From contig NW_020654422.1 of NCBI RefSeq assembly GCF_003589595.1, positions 6,139,731 through 6,203,730 on the forward strand: a stretch of 64,000 bases of DNA, given 5' to 3'. The stretch's first letter is position 1; every line of letters begins with the position of its first letter. A program made the position numbers and the translations under genes. Positions 1-10,180 of this stretch are shown here, piece by piece. Origin of the DNA: Hyposmocoma kahamanoa. Its lineage: Eukaryota; Arthropoda; Insecta; Lepidoptera; Cosmopterigidae. Below the pieces are notes generated by a model. The model worked only from the letters and a program-made list of their open reading frames with translations, ran no database searches and had not been told where the DNA came from.

Positions 1-84
1 TAGGCATACAAATATTTCTCCGGGCCCGGGAATCGAACCCTTCCGGGTTCCCTGCGTGGTAGACCAGCATGGTAACCGTTCGAT
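1..84 (-). repeat. SINE-1 copy, tRNA-derived head, cut by window start
   Basis: The minus strand reads as a tRNA-like head: an A-box-like stretch near GAACGGTTACCATG and a B-box region rich in GGGTTCGATTCCCG-type sequence, then the start of the SINE body (GAGAAATATTTGTATG). The same head and body recur at 10181-10391, 14682-14885, 32850-32902 and 53651-54101. The B box carries an extra CCGGG-type duplication, so this copy is decayed. Internal Pol III promoter boxes are expected from the family; activity is not shown here. Confidence 0.75.
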
Positions 85-430
85 TTCAATCTAGAAAACA
101 TAATTGAACAAAACAATTATTCATTTCTGCGTTTCGTGTCCCTCGAGACACTCCGGTTAACTCACGGCAGCTGTTTAACGGTAACTGAACAAACAGCATT
201 TGCGTAATTGGAATGTAAATGGCCAGTTTTTTATCGATGGTTCTTAAGACTGCAAGATTTATTTACTTTTCACTTAGCTGTTGCACGCGACTTCCAATAA
301 TTCATTCCCTCAGCAGGTGAACACATACAATTTTAAGCCAAATTAATATTATAAATGAGAAAGTATCTTTATCTGTAACGTTTTCACGTCTAAACCGTCG
401 AAGTAAAATTGATAAATTTTTATATAATGC
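85..430. other. No recognisable feature
   Basis: AT-rich sequence with no credible open frame, repeat match or structured element that I could identify. Confidence 0.5.
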
Positions 431-691
431 GGTCACACCGCGAACGAAGCTAAGCTTACTTAGCTCACGTAGCCGGGACATCCTTTCATACTTCGTTTCA
501 AACCGCGAACTTAGCTAACCGAGCTTACTAAATTAACCCACTGATCCCACTAGCTATGTATAATATGTCACCCTTCTGCCGCAAGTATCCATAGTCACTA
601 CTTACTACGTATTTTTAGCTTAGCTGGCATAGTTGGTTACGTGCAACTCATGACCTAAGTTAAGTTAGCTCGCTTCGTTCGCGGTGTGACC
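431..691. mobile_element. 261-bp MITE with 20-bp terminal inverted repeats
   Basis: The left end GGTCACACCGCGAACGAAGC is matched exactly in reverse complement by the right end (672-691), and the similarity continues in weaker form inwards. A 3-bp TGC lies on both sides (428-430 and 692-694), a possible target duplication. There is no coding capacity. Long matched ends with a 3-bp duplication fit a non-autonomous PIF/Harbinger-type element, but the class is inferred because no transposase of that type was firmly identified here. A further CCGCGAACTTAGCTAA block lies inside and resembles the end sequence. Confidence 0.8.
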
Positions 692-804
692 TGCTATTTG
701 ACCTAGGAAAAGCACATAGGCTAGTTTTTTCATAAAAATAAAAGTTAAAAGGGACTAAATACGGAATGAAAGTTTGTATGAAGTACTAATAAAACTATGA
801 AAAT

Positions 805-875
805 TAGCGCAGTACAGTAAGTAGACTACTCAAAGTATTTATTCTACGCAGACGAAGTCGCGGGCAACAGTTTGT
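805..875 (-). repeat. Family G repeat fragment
   Basis: The minus strand contains CCCGCGACTTCGTCTGCGTA followed by an AGTAGTCTACT-like stretch. It matches the start of the longer copy at 27928-28215. This motif is, from memory, abundant in lepidopteran intergenic DNA; the parent element is not identified here. Confidence 0.6.
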
Positions 876-939
876 TGTTTAATATAGCGGTGGCAACTGC
901 TACTTATGCAATGCACATATGGAAAAGAGGGAGGGTGCT

Positions 940-1110
940 GTACGTGCACGAAGGCACTAGCCTTTTGTGCACCGGATGAAGTCCATGAGAATGATCATGA
1001 CAACCCTGTCCACGGGCTGATCTGAGATCAGGACCTGAACTGCTAAGGTCCCTGTGCAGGCATGCTTACACAGGTAATAGTGCACTTCCCTTATAACCTA
1101 AGGTTAACAG
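940..1110 (-). repeat. Interspersed repeat shared with 24070-24140
   Basis: The reverse complement of about 1020-1100 matches 24070-24140 in order: a GGGAA..CTAT stretch, CTGTG.AAGCA.GCC, GCACA.GGACCTT, CAGTT.GGTCCTGATC. It is clearly more GC-rich than its surroundings. No open frame is convincing. It is probably a fragment of an older transposon; the class is not recognised. Confidence 0.55.
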
Positions 1111-1130
1111 GGAGAGGTACTATAATCAAG

Positions 1131-2474
1131 ACGTAACTATAATAATAACATAATAATAATAAATTTTATTTTTCAGACAACAACCAGTTCAGTTTTGTAA
1201 GTAAACAATGTTGATTCTTAATAATTATGTTAGAATAAAATTAAAATACAACAATAATAAGATATGGGACTGTTTAATGTAGGTACTTGTTGCTTTCCTT
1301 CCTATATTTCTACTGATTAAGAAGATAGATTAATTTATTTATATTCGAGGAAACGTTAATAAATTTCGCCTATGTGTTGATGATCAGATTTCGGCTTTGT
1401 AAATTCAAATCAAATTCAAGACATATTAACATAACAAATGAAGTCTACAACGCATGGAATCTTAATATGAGTTTAAATATGGATTTTAACATCCTTACTT
1501 ATAAACAGTATTTAACTTTAAATAACGCATTAGACAATGTTTTAAAAAAAATCTCACCTATAAATATTAATTAGTGCTAAATGATTGATTAATTTGTTGT
1601 TTAAATAGCTGTCAACTTAAACACCCTAGGAACCTTGTTTAACTCGCTAATTAACGAGATAGCTGACATTAATCAGCTGTTAGAAAACGTCAATGAGTTA
1701 AGCAGATTTGTTTTGATTTTTATTGTGACAAAATGTTTACTTGAATTGTGAAAAAATGGAAAATTTTCGGCGTGGTATAGCAGATTTGCGGTACTTTAGA
1801 CAGAGGCGCGCAAAGAACATGAAACGATACGATCCACTGCTCCAGTTAGATGAAACATGAATTTAGGAAACGATATCGTTTTTCCAAAGAAAATATGCTA
1901 AAGATAATAGATAATGAGCTTGTTAGTATTTGTCTTTGATTCAATTTTTTAATTTTCGCTCCAAATGTCAAATGACAGCCATCTGACAGCATTTTTTTTT
2001 TCTATTTTTTGGTTTTCTATAGTTATTTTTAATGGTTTAATCATTGACTTACAAATAAATGGACGACGGGTCTAATACAAAAACCACGAAAAAAATGTCC
2101 CAAGTCAATCTATTTAAACGTAGTGACATGTAAAGGAATATGAAAAAGCTAAAACGTTGAATTTAAATTGTAATGTCATCGCAGTACTGTCTAATTTTGC
2201 TTGCAACAATGAAAGGCGCAAAAAAAACACCATATTCAGCTTCTACTGGAAACTTACCAAAATGCACCATATGTAGCTTCTAGTGAAAAGTACTTGAACA
2301 CAGGTATAATGGAGTAGCCTTTATTATTTATAAATAAATTTTATATGTAAATGTTGAATTTTATACAATGCCATTCATTACGAGCGTCTGATTTTTTTTC
2401 TTGGGTTTCGAGAATTCTCGTACCCGATTTCTCGAGTTATTCGAGAATTTTTTTAAAAACCGTAAAAAATCAGC
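1131..2474. other. No recognisable feature
   Basis: AT-rich DNA. The only open frame of note (1374-1574 plus, 66 codons) is low-complexity in composition and has no recognisable motif. Homopolymer T runs occur near 1991-2010 and 2391-2400. Confidence 0.5.
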
Positions 2475-2832
2475 TCAATCAACTATAAAACTAAATGTGA
2501 ACTTTTCGAAAGTTGTTTTGGCCTGGGTATTCTGAGTTGTGCCCCGAAATAAATTCCATCGTTCTTGGTCCCAGATTCGATTCCCGGTAGAACCAATTTG
2601 GGAAATGAACTTTTGTAAATTGGTTCTGCTCTGGGATTCTGTTGCTCTGATAGTCATGGGGAGTATGTACAGAGAGTTCCCTAGTTTCAGACCAGGTGAT
2701 TGTCTTACAATAGAATACCAAGACCAGACCATTTAGAAAAGTTAATTTGTTAAATTGATCCTACCGGTATCGAACCCGGGAACTTCTCATCCAGTGCCCA
2801 CAGTGCAAACCGTTAGGCTATCGAGGTTGTAC
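2475..2832 (-). repeat. SINE-C copy with tRNA-like head
   Basis: On the minus strand the element begins with a tRNA-like head (about 2832-2755) containing AGCCTAACGGTTTGCACTG and a B box GGGTTCGATACCGG. A body follows that includes CCAATTTACAAAAGTTCATTTCC-type sequence and a second TCGAATCTGGGACC block. The body recurs as a tandem pair at 47590-47835. Short open frames here are by-products. The tRNA-like head and repetition support a SINE; the exact 3' end is uncertain. Confidence 0.65.
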
Positions 2833-3139
2833 TATTTGTATTATTATGCATTGTTTGCATGTGAAAGCTACAAATTGCTTAAACTTTAAAAAAAATCCTA
2901 TTTAATTTGCAGTGTCAGTCTGCTTCAATTACCTTCTTTGTTTCTTAAGTTGGTGTATTTTGTCATTCATCCAACTTTTCATTTTTAATGCATTTTGGCG
3001 GTGTAAGATGTTCTCTGTTAATACTTGTCACTTTCTCCCTAAGTTCAAGCTATGTCTATTGGATGAATTCCTGTATTCTCTCCTTTCTATGCACAGTTCA
3101 CTCATTGATGTAATCACATACCAAGGCTTTAATATAAAT

Positions 3140-3365
3140 TTAATAAAATTTAATATAATGCCTAGGCACCAAAAACCAGTTCTTACTAGCAATGTTGGCA
3201 AAGTTGTTTTTTTTTCGTAAGCCTTTACTGGTTATGTACATATCCGATTGTCTGAAATGAGCCGAGCAAACAAATTTGTATATTTTCGGGATAAAATGTT
3301 CTTTTCGTCGCGATTCAGCTATTGTATTTCTCCATAGTGAGCAAAGTATAGGATCTCGAGGAAAA
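3140..3365 (-). CDS. THAP zinc-finger exon, C-terminal two-thirds of the domain (partial)
   Basis: Read on the minus strand from about 3365, the frame gives FPRDP, then LW, then YKFVCSAHF, ending at a stop at 3140. These match the THAP fold: the FP.D turn, the conserved Trp, and the second zinc pair C-x2-H in CSAHF. The first zinc Cys pair is absent and should lie in an upstream exon. Just upstream is a good 3' splice site, a TTTATTTCAG tract whose AG is at 3367-3366. Splicing there would leave the first base (3365) as the third base of a split codon. The usual AVP motif is not intact near the C-terminus (FANIAS is in its place), so the domain may be decaying. THAP domains bind DNA in cellular transcription factors and in P-type transposases; which one this is cannot be decided. 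I could not find the matching first exon between 3400 and 4800. Confidence 0.65.
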
Positions 3366-3397
3366 CTGAAATAAATACATTTATTATGCCATGCCAT

Positions 3398-4844
3398 AAG
3401 AAATGTACCGATGTTTCGATTTCTTTAAATTCAAATTCAACGTAAAGCCAAATTTTCATAATCCTGAAAACCGATTCATTATAAAACCGTTATACTTTAG
3501 GGAATCTTGGATGCTTATTACAAAGAAAAGACTAAGTTAGCTTAGGTTTGTTTTGTAATATTCTAAAAAAAACCTGAAAAAATACTTTCGGGATTATGGA
3601 AATTCATGAAAATGTTATTTCGGGCAAATGTATTTTCGGTCTTCTGATTCGTAACTCCAAGCCGTAGAAAGAGTACAACAATATTTGAAAGTATTACTAA
3701 TATGTATTAAAAAATATTTTAATAATAACATTAGCATCAAAGCGACTCTATGAAATTTTTGTTCTAAATATTTCAAACGCTTGTGTTTGAAACAATTGAA
3801 ATTGACGTGTTGGATCTCGTTCAGTCTTTTACGCAAGCTATGAGTCGGAAAGAGACAGTTAGCTATTTGATTATTTTGATTGCTTTTGTAATTTATATTT
3901 ACGGTTAATTTAAATATAAATTAAATACTATATCTTATACTAGTGCATAAAATAACACTATTAAATGACAACTATGATAACACAATATAGTACTTACTGA
4001 AAATAAGATATACCATCCTGTTGTTTCACTTTAGTTGAGTAATTATTACAAGGTTTTACTACACAGTACGGCATCATTGAGAAGCGCGCTGTCAGCCGAA
4101 CAAACGTAGACTAAAGCGTGAATGACGCTCTGTATACGATTTTAACGCCCTATAAGTTCGGACACTTTTTAGCGCGGACCCGACGTCCATATAATTGTAA
4201 GTCAATTGGTTTAATCTTCCAATATTGACGTGGTAATTATTTTTTCTTCATTCAACATTACTTAACTAAAAAGTGAAGTGAGCAAAGCGTTCAATTTTTT
4301 TTATAGGTAATAAGAAAGTTAAATAGTACTTAAAATCTAAAATAATGCTTAACTAAATATTGACTAAAGGGATGTTAGTCGCTTTTTATTAGTAAGGCTG
4401 TAAGTATATAGGTATATGAAAGTTGCAATGCTTAATGAACACACAATGAACACAGAATAATCTATATATAACATCTTCAGAATGAATGTGACCTAATTAG
4501 AAAAGTAAAAAAATGAGCTTATACCGTAGAAAGACCTGAAACTGACCCATTGAAGCACAGACTCACTATATGGGTCTCTTTGATATGTTTGAAATTCTAC
4601 TCTCGCGAGAATTCAAACGTCGCATTTATTGTTGAACGAAACACAACACGCCACCAAAATTTTAACAAACGCGACTTATTATAACTTAGAGGACTTTTTT
4701 TATAATTAAAAGTGCTTAATTTTGGTAAGGTTATAAAACATCTTGCTTAACTCGTAGAAATGAATGAGACTTGATTCTTATTAAGTCAAATTACAACAAA
4801 AAAGTTTACTTAAAAAGTGACTTCTAACGAGATATTCCCCACAT
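3398..4844. other. No recognisable feature
   Basis: AT-rich sequence. The frame at 3615-3836 minus (73 codons) has no recognisable domain. No repeat family identified elsewhere in the window was found here. Confidence 0.5.
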
Positions 4845-5110
4845 TTGGTAGCAGCAGAGCTCCTTGTGAAAACCACCTATTTCTACCTATTTCTGCCGCG
4901 AAACAGTAATGTCAGCATTACTGTGTTCCGTTTTTGAAGGGCAATGGTAGTGGTGATATTATACAGATATGGGACTCGTCAACTTATGTCTCAGGGTGAC
5001 GGGCGCAGAGGCAGTGCCCCTCAGATCTTTGCGATTTAAAGCTCTGTGTGGCTGTAGCTTACCATCAGGCGCACGACTTGTTCGTCCCGTCACATGATAT
5101 TATAAAAAAA
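4845..5110 (+). repeat. Family A retroposon-like repeat, plus orientation
   Basis: Family A in this orientation runs from GTAGAGCTCCTTGTGAAA, through CAGTAATGTGAGCATTACTG (a small internal inverted repeat), GGGACTTGTCAACTTATG, TCTTTGCGATTTAAAGCTC and GCACGACTTGTTCGTCCCGT, and ends in a GGTATCATAAAAAA-like A-rich tail. This copy shows all blocks, with some decay. The A-rich end suggests target-primed retroposition. About 15 copies are in the window. Confidence 0.8.
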
Positions 5111-6130
5111 CTATAGATTTTGTAAACATATTTTTAATTTTTCAAATATTAAAATAATCAGAATGTAATTATGATGTTATAAAGCTTAATGTTTCATTAT
5201 TTTTTGACTTCAACTTCACTTTAAGTGTTATAAATTAAATCATGTAAAATTGGCGTAACTTCATATCTTATTTGGGTATTCCCAAAAAGTTGGAATTATG
5301 TATTGGGTCACTTTCATTTTATAAATGCGGATTATTCAGCTTATTCTGTGAATTTGTAAGTTATAACTTGTAACATGGAATGCGGTTTCGTATTCACAAA
5401 CGTGCCTTGGAGACAGTATGGCGACAGTTTTCGGTGCAGTCCCGTCGCCTCCAGTTTAATGACTTGTCTGAATGCTAGGCATTCCTGTTACGTAGTATAA
5501 CTACTAATAGACTCTGTGGGAATATAATTTGAATGCGTCATTTTGATTATATCTTGATTTTAAAGGACAAATGTTTTGTTAACTTTTTAAATATTTTTGT
5601 ATATATTTTATATAGTCTTTAGGCAGTTTAGTTTTATATTGAAATTCTAAATTTAATTTATGTTTTTTTCTTTCATTTGCCAGATTTGTTTGTGCTTGGT
5701 ATATACATTTACTTTCTTTGATTTAATAGACTGTAAGTATAAGTCCATTAATCTGGCTCACTCTTCAATAGCACCAGAATACCATTAATAGGTACAGTCC
5801 GCTACAAATGTGAGTAGCAATATTAATTTCTTCAATAATTTATGTTACCGTATCGACTGAGAAACAGCGTCGCAGCACTTTCAGTGAGTCGACAAGAATC
5901 TGAGTGGATGACCGATTCTGTAACACAACCACACACAACCCACAGGCTGCCTATTATGTTCATTACATTCGTGAAATAATTATTTATTTAAGTTTTTATT
6001 TTTTTTATTTCTTAACTAGTATGTAATGAAATGAGACATTTGTGCATTTCATTTAAATCTTGTATTGTAGTCACAAAAGATTATCCTATTGTAGTTATAA
6101 AGTAAGTGTACTAAGTGTGTAAGTGTAAGT
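5111..6130. other. No recognisable feature
   Basis: AT-rich DNA with a slightly GC-richer patch around 5400-5460. No supported gene or repeat. Confidence 0.5.
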
Positions 6131-6425
6131 GCGCTTTTATACGGAATTTTTTATTATTTTTTTTTTGTTAAGATATAAGTGCACATTTGACTTCCATCTC
6201 ACCTGATGGAAAGTGGACGATGGAGCATGCACACCTAAGTAACGCCTATTCACTCTCGCCTTCAAAAGGTTCAAGTTATAACGTTCAGGAAACAAGTCTA
6301 CAGGTAGGGAAAACCACTCCATAGCCGTTCGCCGTATAAATGTGGAAGCGAAACGCTTCGGGCGAATTCTTGGAATATCCACAACATAGGGGTGGAACCG
6401 CAGCCTACGCCTGGTCCCCCGATGA
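6131..6425 (-). pseudogene. LINE ORF2 C-terminus and 3' end (5'-truncated)
   Basis: The minus strand encodes IPRIRPKRFASTFIRRTA, then EWFSLPVDLFPERYN and LKARVNRRYLG, a C-terminal signature of Jockey/CR1-group LINE ORF2 proteins (family assignment from memory). The frame runs on to 6137. An A-rich 3' tail (AACAAAAAAAAAAATAAT type) lies at about 6150-6170. A second copy of the same end is at 33412-33690, also minus. Nothing upstream of the C-terminal 60 or so residues remains, as expected for 5' truncation during target-primed insertion. Confidence 0.8.
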
Positions 6426-6742
6426 TAGGGAGCAAGGATAAATGATATCTATTCTTTTCTATTCTGTTCAATATAGTGACGAAAAATACTTGACTTTAAA
6501 ACAATTAAAAACTTTAGTCACCTACTGATAAAGTTATCCGTATTTGCAAAGCTCCCAAGAGTCCATCCAAAACATTGTAAAGTAGATGCAGAGATCGCAC
6601 ATCGTCTAGACATCTTCTTGCACTTATGGTAACTGGCTGTAATTGGAAATCTATTCGATAGATTTAAATTCAAATAATGCCTTACTCATCGTTTTTTGAC
6701 AAATCACTAAAATACAGACAGCAACAATCGTTATTAACTCAA
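6426..6742. other. No recognisable feature
   Basis: AT-rich DNA between a LINE tail and the fold-back element. Confidence 0.45.
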
Positions 6743-7009
6743 AATTGAGGCTATCAGCGTAAGAATGGTGTAACCCACATTTAACTTTTTTCTACTATAT
6801 CATTTTAAACGGTAAGTACATACCTAATCATTTTATATTTTGATGCTATTTTCATGTACATAAAATATTTCATGACTATTTTTCTATACACGCAAATAGC
6901 ACTTTAAATGATACTAATAAATTTTACATTTAAATTTCATTACCTAATAAAAAATATCTAGTAAATAAATATATTTTTACACATGAAAAAAGACAAATAA
7001 GCACAATTA

Positions 7010-7884
7010 CACACATCAAAAATGTCTAGGGATCAAGTGAATATTTTTGCAATAAAAATTATTTAAGCAATATTTACCAAATCCAGTCTTCCAGGACGAC
7101 TTCTTACTTTAATGCTTATGTTTTATTTAACCGCTTACCCCTATATTTAACAAAAATAAACTAAAATTGATGTTTTTGCAAAATGTGGGAAAAAATTCAA
7201 ATTAACGGCGTCAGTTTCTGTGTTCGCGAGCCCATCGTAAACGGGTCCTGCGATTGCAGGGTGCAATAGGTGGAACTCTGAGCGGCCTTCGGGATCGCAG
7301 ACCCACTTCACGTAAACGATTTCGGATTGTTTGATCGCTTATTAGCAAGCCTGAGGAGCTGTGGAGCCTCGTAACCAACATCATGGCGGTCATGGTACGA
7401 TTCCGTCGAGCAGTATTTTGGATATACCGGTCCTGTCTGCGAGTCGTGATGCGAGATCGTCCTCCATGTCGCTCGGCCACGCTGCCCGTCATGCGATAGC
7501 GCGTCCAGAGGCGACTTATGACGCTATGTGTAGTGTTAAGAGTGAAAGCCACAGCACGTTGCCTGGAACCAGCTTCCAACATTCCGACGGCTCGCATCAT
7601 CACTTCTCGAGTTAAATGATGTCGTCTCTCCATAATAATGTAAATTGTTTCGGTTCCGATGCAGATATTGTAATGATTTTGTCAAAACGCTATAACTCAT
7701 TTTTATACAAAACCACATTGACAATCGATTTTCTTCTTATTATCGAATTTTAAATAATATTCCTTATTTAAATGTTAAAACTCACTAAAAAGTATCAATA
7801 GCGATACAAAAAAGTTAATATAATTAACCCTAATTGCAGCAATACTCTTAAACGTACTTGATCCCTAGACACTTTTGATGTGTG
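7010..7884 (-). mobile_element. Internally deleted Tc1-like transposon
   Basis: Ends CACACATCAAAA(A/G)TGTCTAG and its inverted partner form about 29-bp TIRs (7010-7038 and 7856-7884) with one mismatch. TA dinucleotides flank both ends (7008-7009, 7885-7886), the Tc1/mariner target duplication. Compared with the full copy at 59179-60719 it lacks the segment equal to about 59850-60519, which is the catalytic half of the transposase. The breakpoint shows about 2 bp of microhomology. Total length is 875 bp against 1541 bp. It lies inside a separate fold-back element. Confidence 0.93.
7211..7633 (-). CDS. Truncated Tc1 transposase: DNA-binding domains only (140 aa)
   Basis: The frame opens at MERRHHLTREVMMR (7633) and runs 140 codons without a break. 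Residues about 1-60 form the first helix-turn-helix (LEAGSRQRAVAFTLN, SVISRLWTRY). Next comes a basic GRPR-like linker (HGGRSRITTRRQ), then a second HTH (about 70-125, ISDQTIRNRLREVGLRSRRP). It ends at REHRN, where the internal deletion creates a TGA stop. The DDE catalytic domain is therefore wholly absent. In Tc1 elements the N-terminal domains bind the TIRs. A product of this frame could bind TIRs without cutting, but expression is not shown. At the same positions the full-length copy has frameshifts, so this shorter copy keeps the better N-terminal frame. Confidence 0.85.
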   Translation of the reverse strand: MERRHHLTREVMMRAVGMLEAGSRQRAVAFTLNTTHSVISRLWTRYRMTGSVAERHGGRSRITTRRQDRYIQNTARRNRTMTAMMLVTRLHSSSGLLISDQTIRNRLREVGLRSRRPLRVPPIAPCNRRTRLRWAREHRN

Positions 7885-8230
7885 TAGATTTTGGCGCACA
7901 AAGAACATACAAGAACGAGTAACAAAGAGAATAATAACAAATGTAGAATAGTCAAAACATAATCATACATACAACTACTTATAAAACTGACCAGAGTGTT
8001 TATTATTAAAAACGGAAAACCAAGAAAGTTTAACAATTAAAGCATCCAAATAAAAAAATAATTATGTGCTTCAGAATCATTTAAAGTAATATTGTAGAAA
8101 AAAATATTTTGTGGCTTACACCACTTTGACGCCGATAGCCTCAATTATTTACGGTACAACTTAGTATAACGAAAAATCCTAAATTACTATATTTAAATTA
8201 ATCCTAAATCCTAAATGTCTTTAGAATTCA

Positions 8231-8335
8231 AAGTATTTTTTTGGATCTAAATCGCATATATTCGTTTTCTCAAATAAACCAAAGTCTGAATGAAACATTG
8301 CAATCGCGAAAACCTAAGAACTCCACTAGTATGTT
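8231..8335. repeat. Degenerate Penelope terminal-repeat fragment
   Basis: TCTAAATCGCATATATTCG and CAAATAAACCAAAGT align with the Penelope terminal block TTTAAATCGCGTATATTTG...CAAACAAACC at 35941-35975. A following GCAATCGCGAAAACCTA matches the block at about 36670. It is diverged and has no coding sequence. Confidence 0.55.
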
Positions 8336-8634
8336 TCTGTAATTGAAATCCTGTCGTAATATAGCATTGCCGTCTTCCGGATTGAACATAGTAGAGGTAG
8401 GGAGAGATACCACAATCTCAGTCACAGAAGACTTATGATCGCAGGGATATTAGTCCCACAATCCACAATGTATTGCGATATTGAAGATGACTATTTATTT
8501 GTTTGTGCATCGTTAAAAAGCAGTTGTAGGCATCGAGCTGACCTACATAATCCCATTTATATACTCATATATAAATGAGATCATATCTCAAAGCTCTTAA
8601 TATATTTTTGTACACTCTGTTTTATAATTTATTG

Positions 8635-8900
8635 TTTTTTTTTATATGACATCAATGCCTGTGCATAACAGTTGCAGTGCCACTCAAAGCTTCAAATCTT
8701 AAAGATCTGAGGGGAACTGCGACTGCGCTCGTCACCCTGAGACATAAGTTGACAAGTCCCATGTGCCTGTACTTCAGCAGCACCCTTACCTTCAAAAGCG
8801 GAGCTCGGTAATGCTAACATTAATGCTTGGCGGCAGAAATAGGTAAGGTGACAGTACTTCCTTGGATGAACTCTTTCACAACGAGCTCTACTACTGCTGT
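8635..8900 (-). repeat. Family A repeat, minus orientation
   Basis: From a T-run at 8635 the blocks appear in reverse order (GATCTGAGGGG, CCCTGAGACATAAGTTGACA, ATTAATGCTTGGCGGCAG, GAGCTCTACTACTGCT). The block carrying GGCACGAACAAGTCGTGC next to the tail is deleted. Confidence 0.8.
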
Positions 8901-9768
8901 TGTTTCATTCAAAAGACGTCCATAGCTGGACATAGGCCTCCCCAATGATTACCACAACGATCGGTCTTGCCATGTTTGCATCAAGCATATGCCCACAAAA
9001 TTGTTTCCGGTGGTGCCCACACTGCGATTTCTGGTCTTATTTTTTTACCTTATTGATGGCATACACTATTTTATTGAAGTCCAGAAGTTATTGCCGCCAT
9101 CCGCGTTATTAGTATTAGCCGCCATGTTGAATTGTGGGACATGTTTCAAATGGTGATAAAAGGATTTACCAATTGGTGTGACGTGAGACAATGCTGACCG
9201 TCTTCATCGTCATCCCACCTTTTTATCACCCTCTTTACTAGTTCCTGGCCACTTGCTTTTAAAATTTTGAATCGTTCTCGAATTCCTTTTTCCTTCACTA
9301 TTCTTACGCCGTTACTCGCGTTAAAATTCTCGAAGCGAAAGGACGTGCATTCCTCTAGTAAATTTATACTGTTTAAGTGTCAAAAAATTTTCTTGTGTGT
9401 GTTTTATAACGAAGAAACACAAAAGTGTCGGGAACGTTGCGCACATAGATTTTTACAGAAAAGTTCAAATTATCGAAGTTACCAAGCATCACTATGTCTT
9501 TGAAACAGTTCTTGATACGCGAAGAAACGATTAGCTTCTACAAGGACATCATCAGGCTCTCAGACGAAGTCAAATATGAGAAAACTGATATTACATACGA
9601 GCTATAAACGTACTCGCCGTCTGTTGCGCAGGGTGCGCCAGACTTAGAGAGAACATGAATTGTACACCATACGAGGAGGCTCATTTCGTGAACTATTGCA
9701 CTACCGGTACACGGTCGCCACTTGATACCTCTTTGATCCCTTCGGTTATTTGTTCTGCGAGCTATATT
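8901..9768. other. Mostly unassigned; weak LINE-like trace at 8915-9060
   Basis: A GACGTCCATAGCTGGACATA block near 8918-8940 resembles a LINE/SINE-associated sequence common in Lepidoptera (from memory). The remainder, including a 78-codon frame at 9267-9503 plus, shows no recognisable domain. Confidence 0.35.
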
Positions 9769-9957
9769 GCTGGTGAAATTACAAGCACATGGGACTTGTC
9801 AACTTATGTTTCAGGGTAATGGGCGCAGTGGTAGTGCCCCACAGATCTTTGCGATTTAAAGCAACGGTGCCATTGCAAATGTTACGAACAGGTGTGTAGC
9901 ATACCACCAGGCGTAAGACTTTCGTCCGTCCCGTCACAAGGTATTATAAAAAAAAAT
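9769..9957 (+). repeat. Family A repeat, 3' half, plus orientation
   Basis: It begins at the GCTGGTGAAATTACA block, continues through GGGACTTGTCAACTTATG and TCTTTGCGATTTAAAGC, and ends in a GGTATTATAAAAAAAAA tail. The 5' half is missing, as expected for 5' truncation. Confidence 0.8.
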
Positions 9958-10110
9958 TATACTGATTTATTTATTTATTGAACACCCCAACAGTTACTAC
10001 AATATTTCATGCAATATTATATTTTTAAAAACTTATTCTATTGTATAACTAATTATAGGCGAATACTGCTGACAACAATAAAATGTAAACCGTATTTGGT
10101 CAGCTTAGTA

Positions 10111-10161
10111 CAAGAAGTCATTAATTGCCATATAATTTATACGGCAATTAATGACTTCTTG
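10111..10161. repeat. Perfect 19-bp hairpin, 13-nt loop
   Basis: Arms 10111-10129 (CAAGAAGTCATTAATTGCC) and 10143-10161 are exact reverse complements. It is not part of any repeat family recognised in the window. Confidence 0.9.
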
Positions 10162-10180
10162 CAATAAGCCGTCAATTTAA

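Larger units (their letters stand above)
6743..8146. mobile_element. Fold-back/MITE element with long TIRs, interrupted by Tc1
   Basis: The left end AATTGAGGCTATCAGCGT (from 6743) is matched in reverse complement by the right end at 8111-8146, including the inner GGTGTAA.CCAC block. Similarity continues for at least about 70 bp on each side (to about 6811 and from about 8078). Without the Tc1 insertion at 7010-7884 and its TA duplication the element is about 527 bp and has no coding capacity. The ATGGTGTAACCCAC block also occurs at about 41635-41650, suggesting other copies. No clear target duplication was found outside the TIRs, so the class is unknown. Confidence 0.75.

Noticed and set aside
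7361..7615. Plus-strand frame across the Tc1 copy (and its counterpart at 59445-59678 minus)
   Set aside because: Antisense shadow of the transposase gene; composition and coordinates mirror the real frame.
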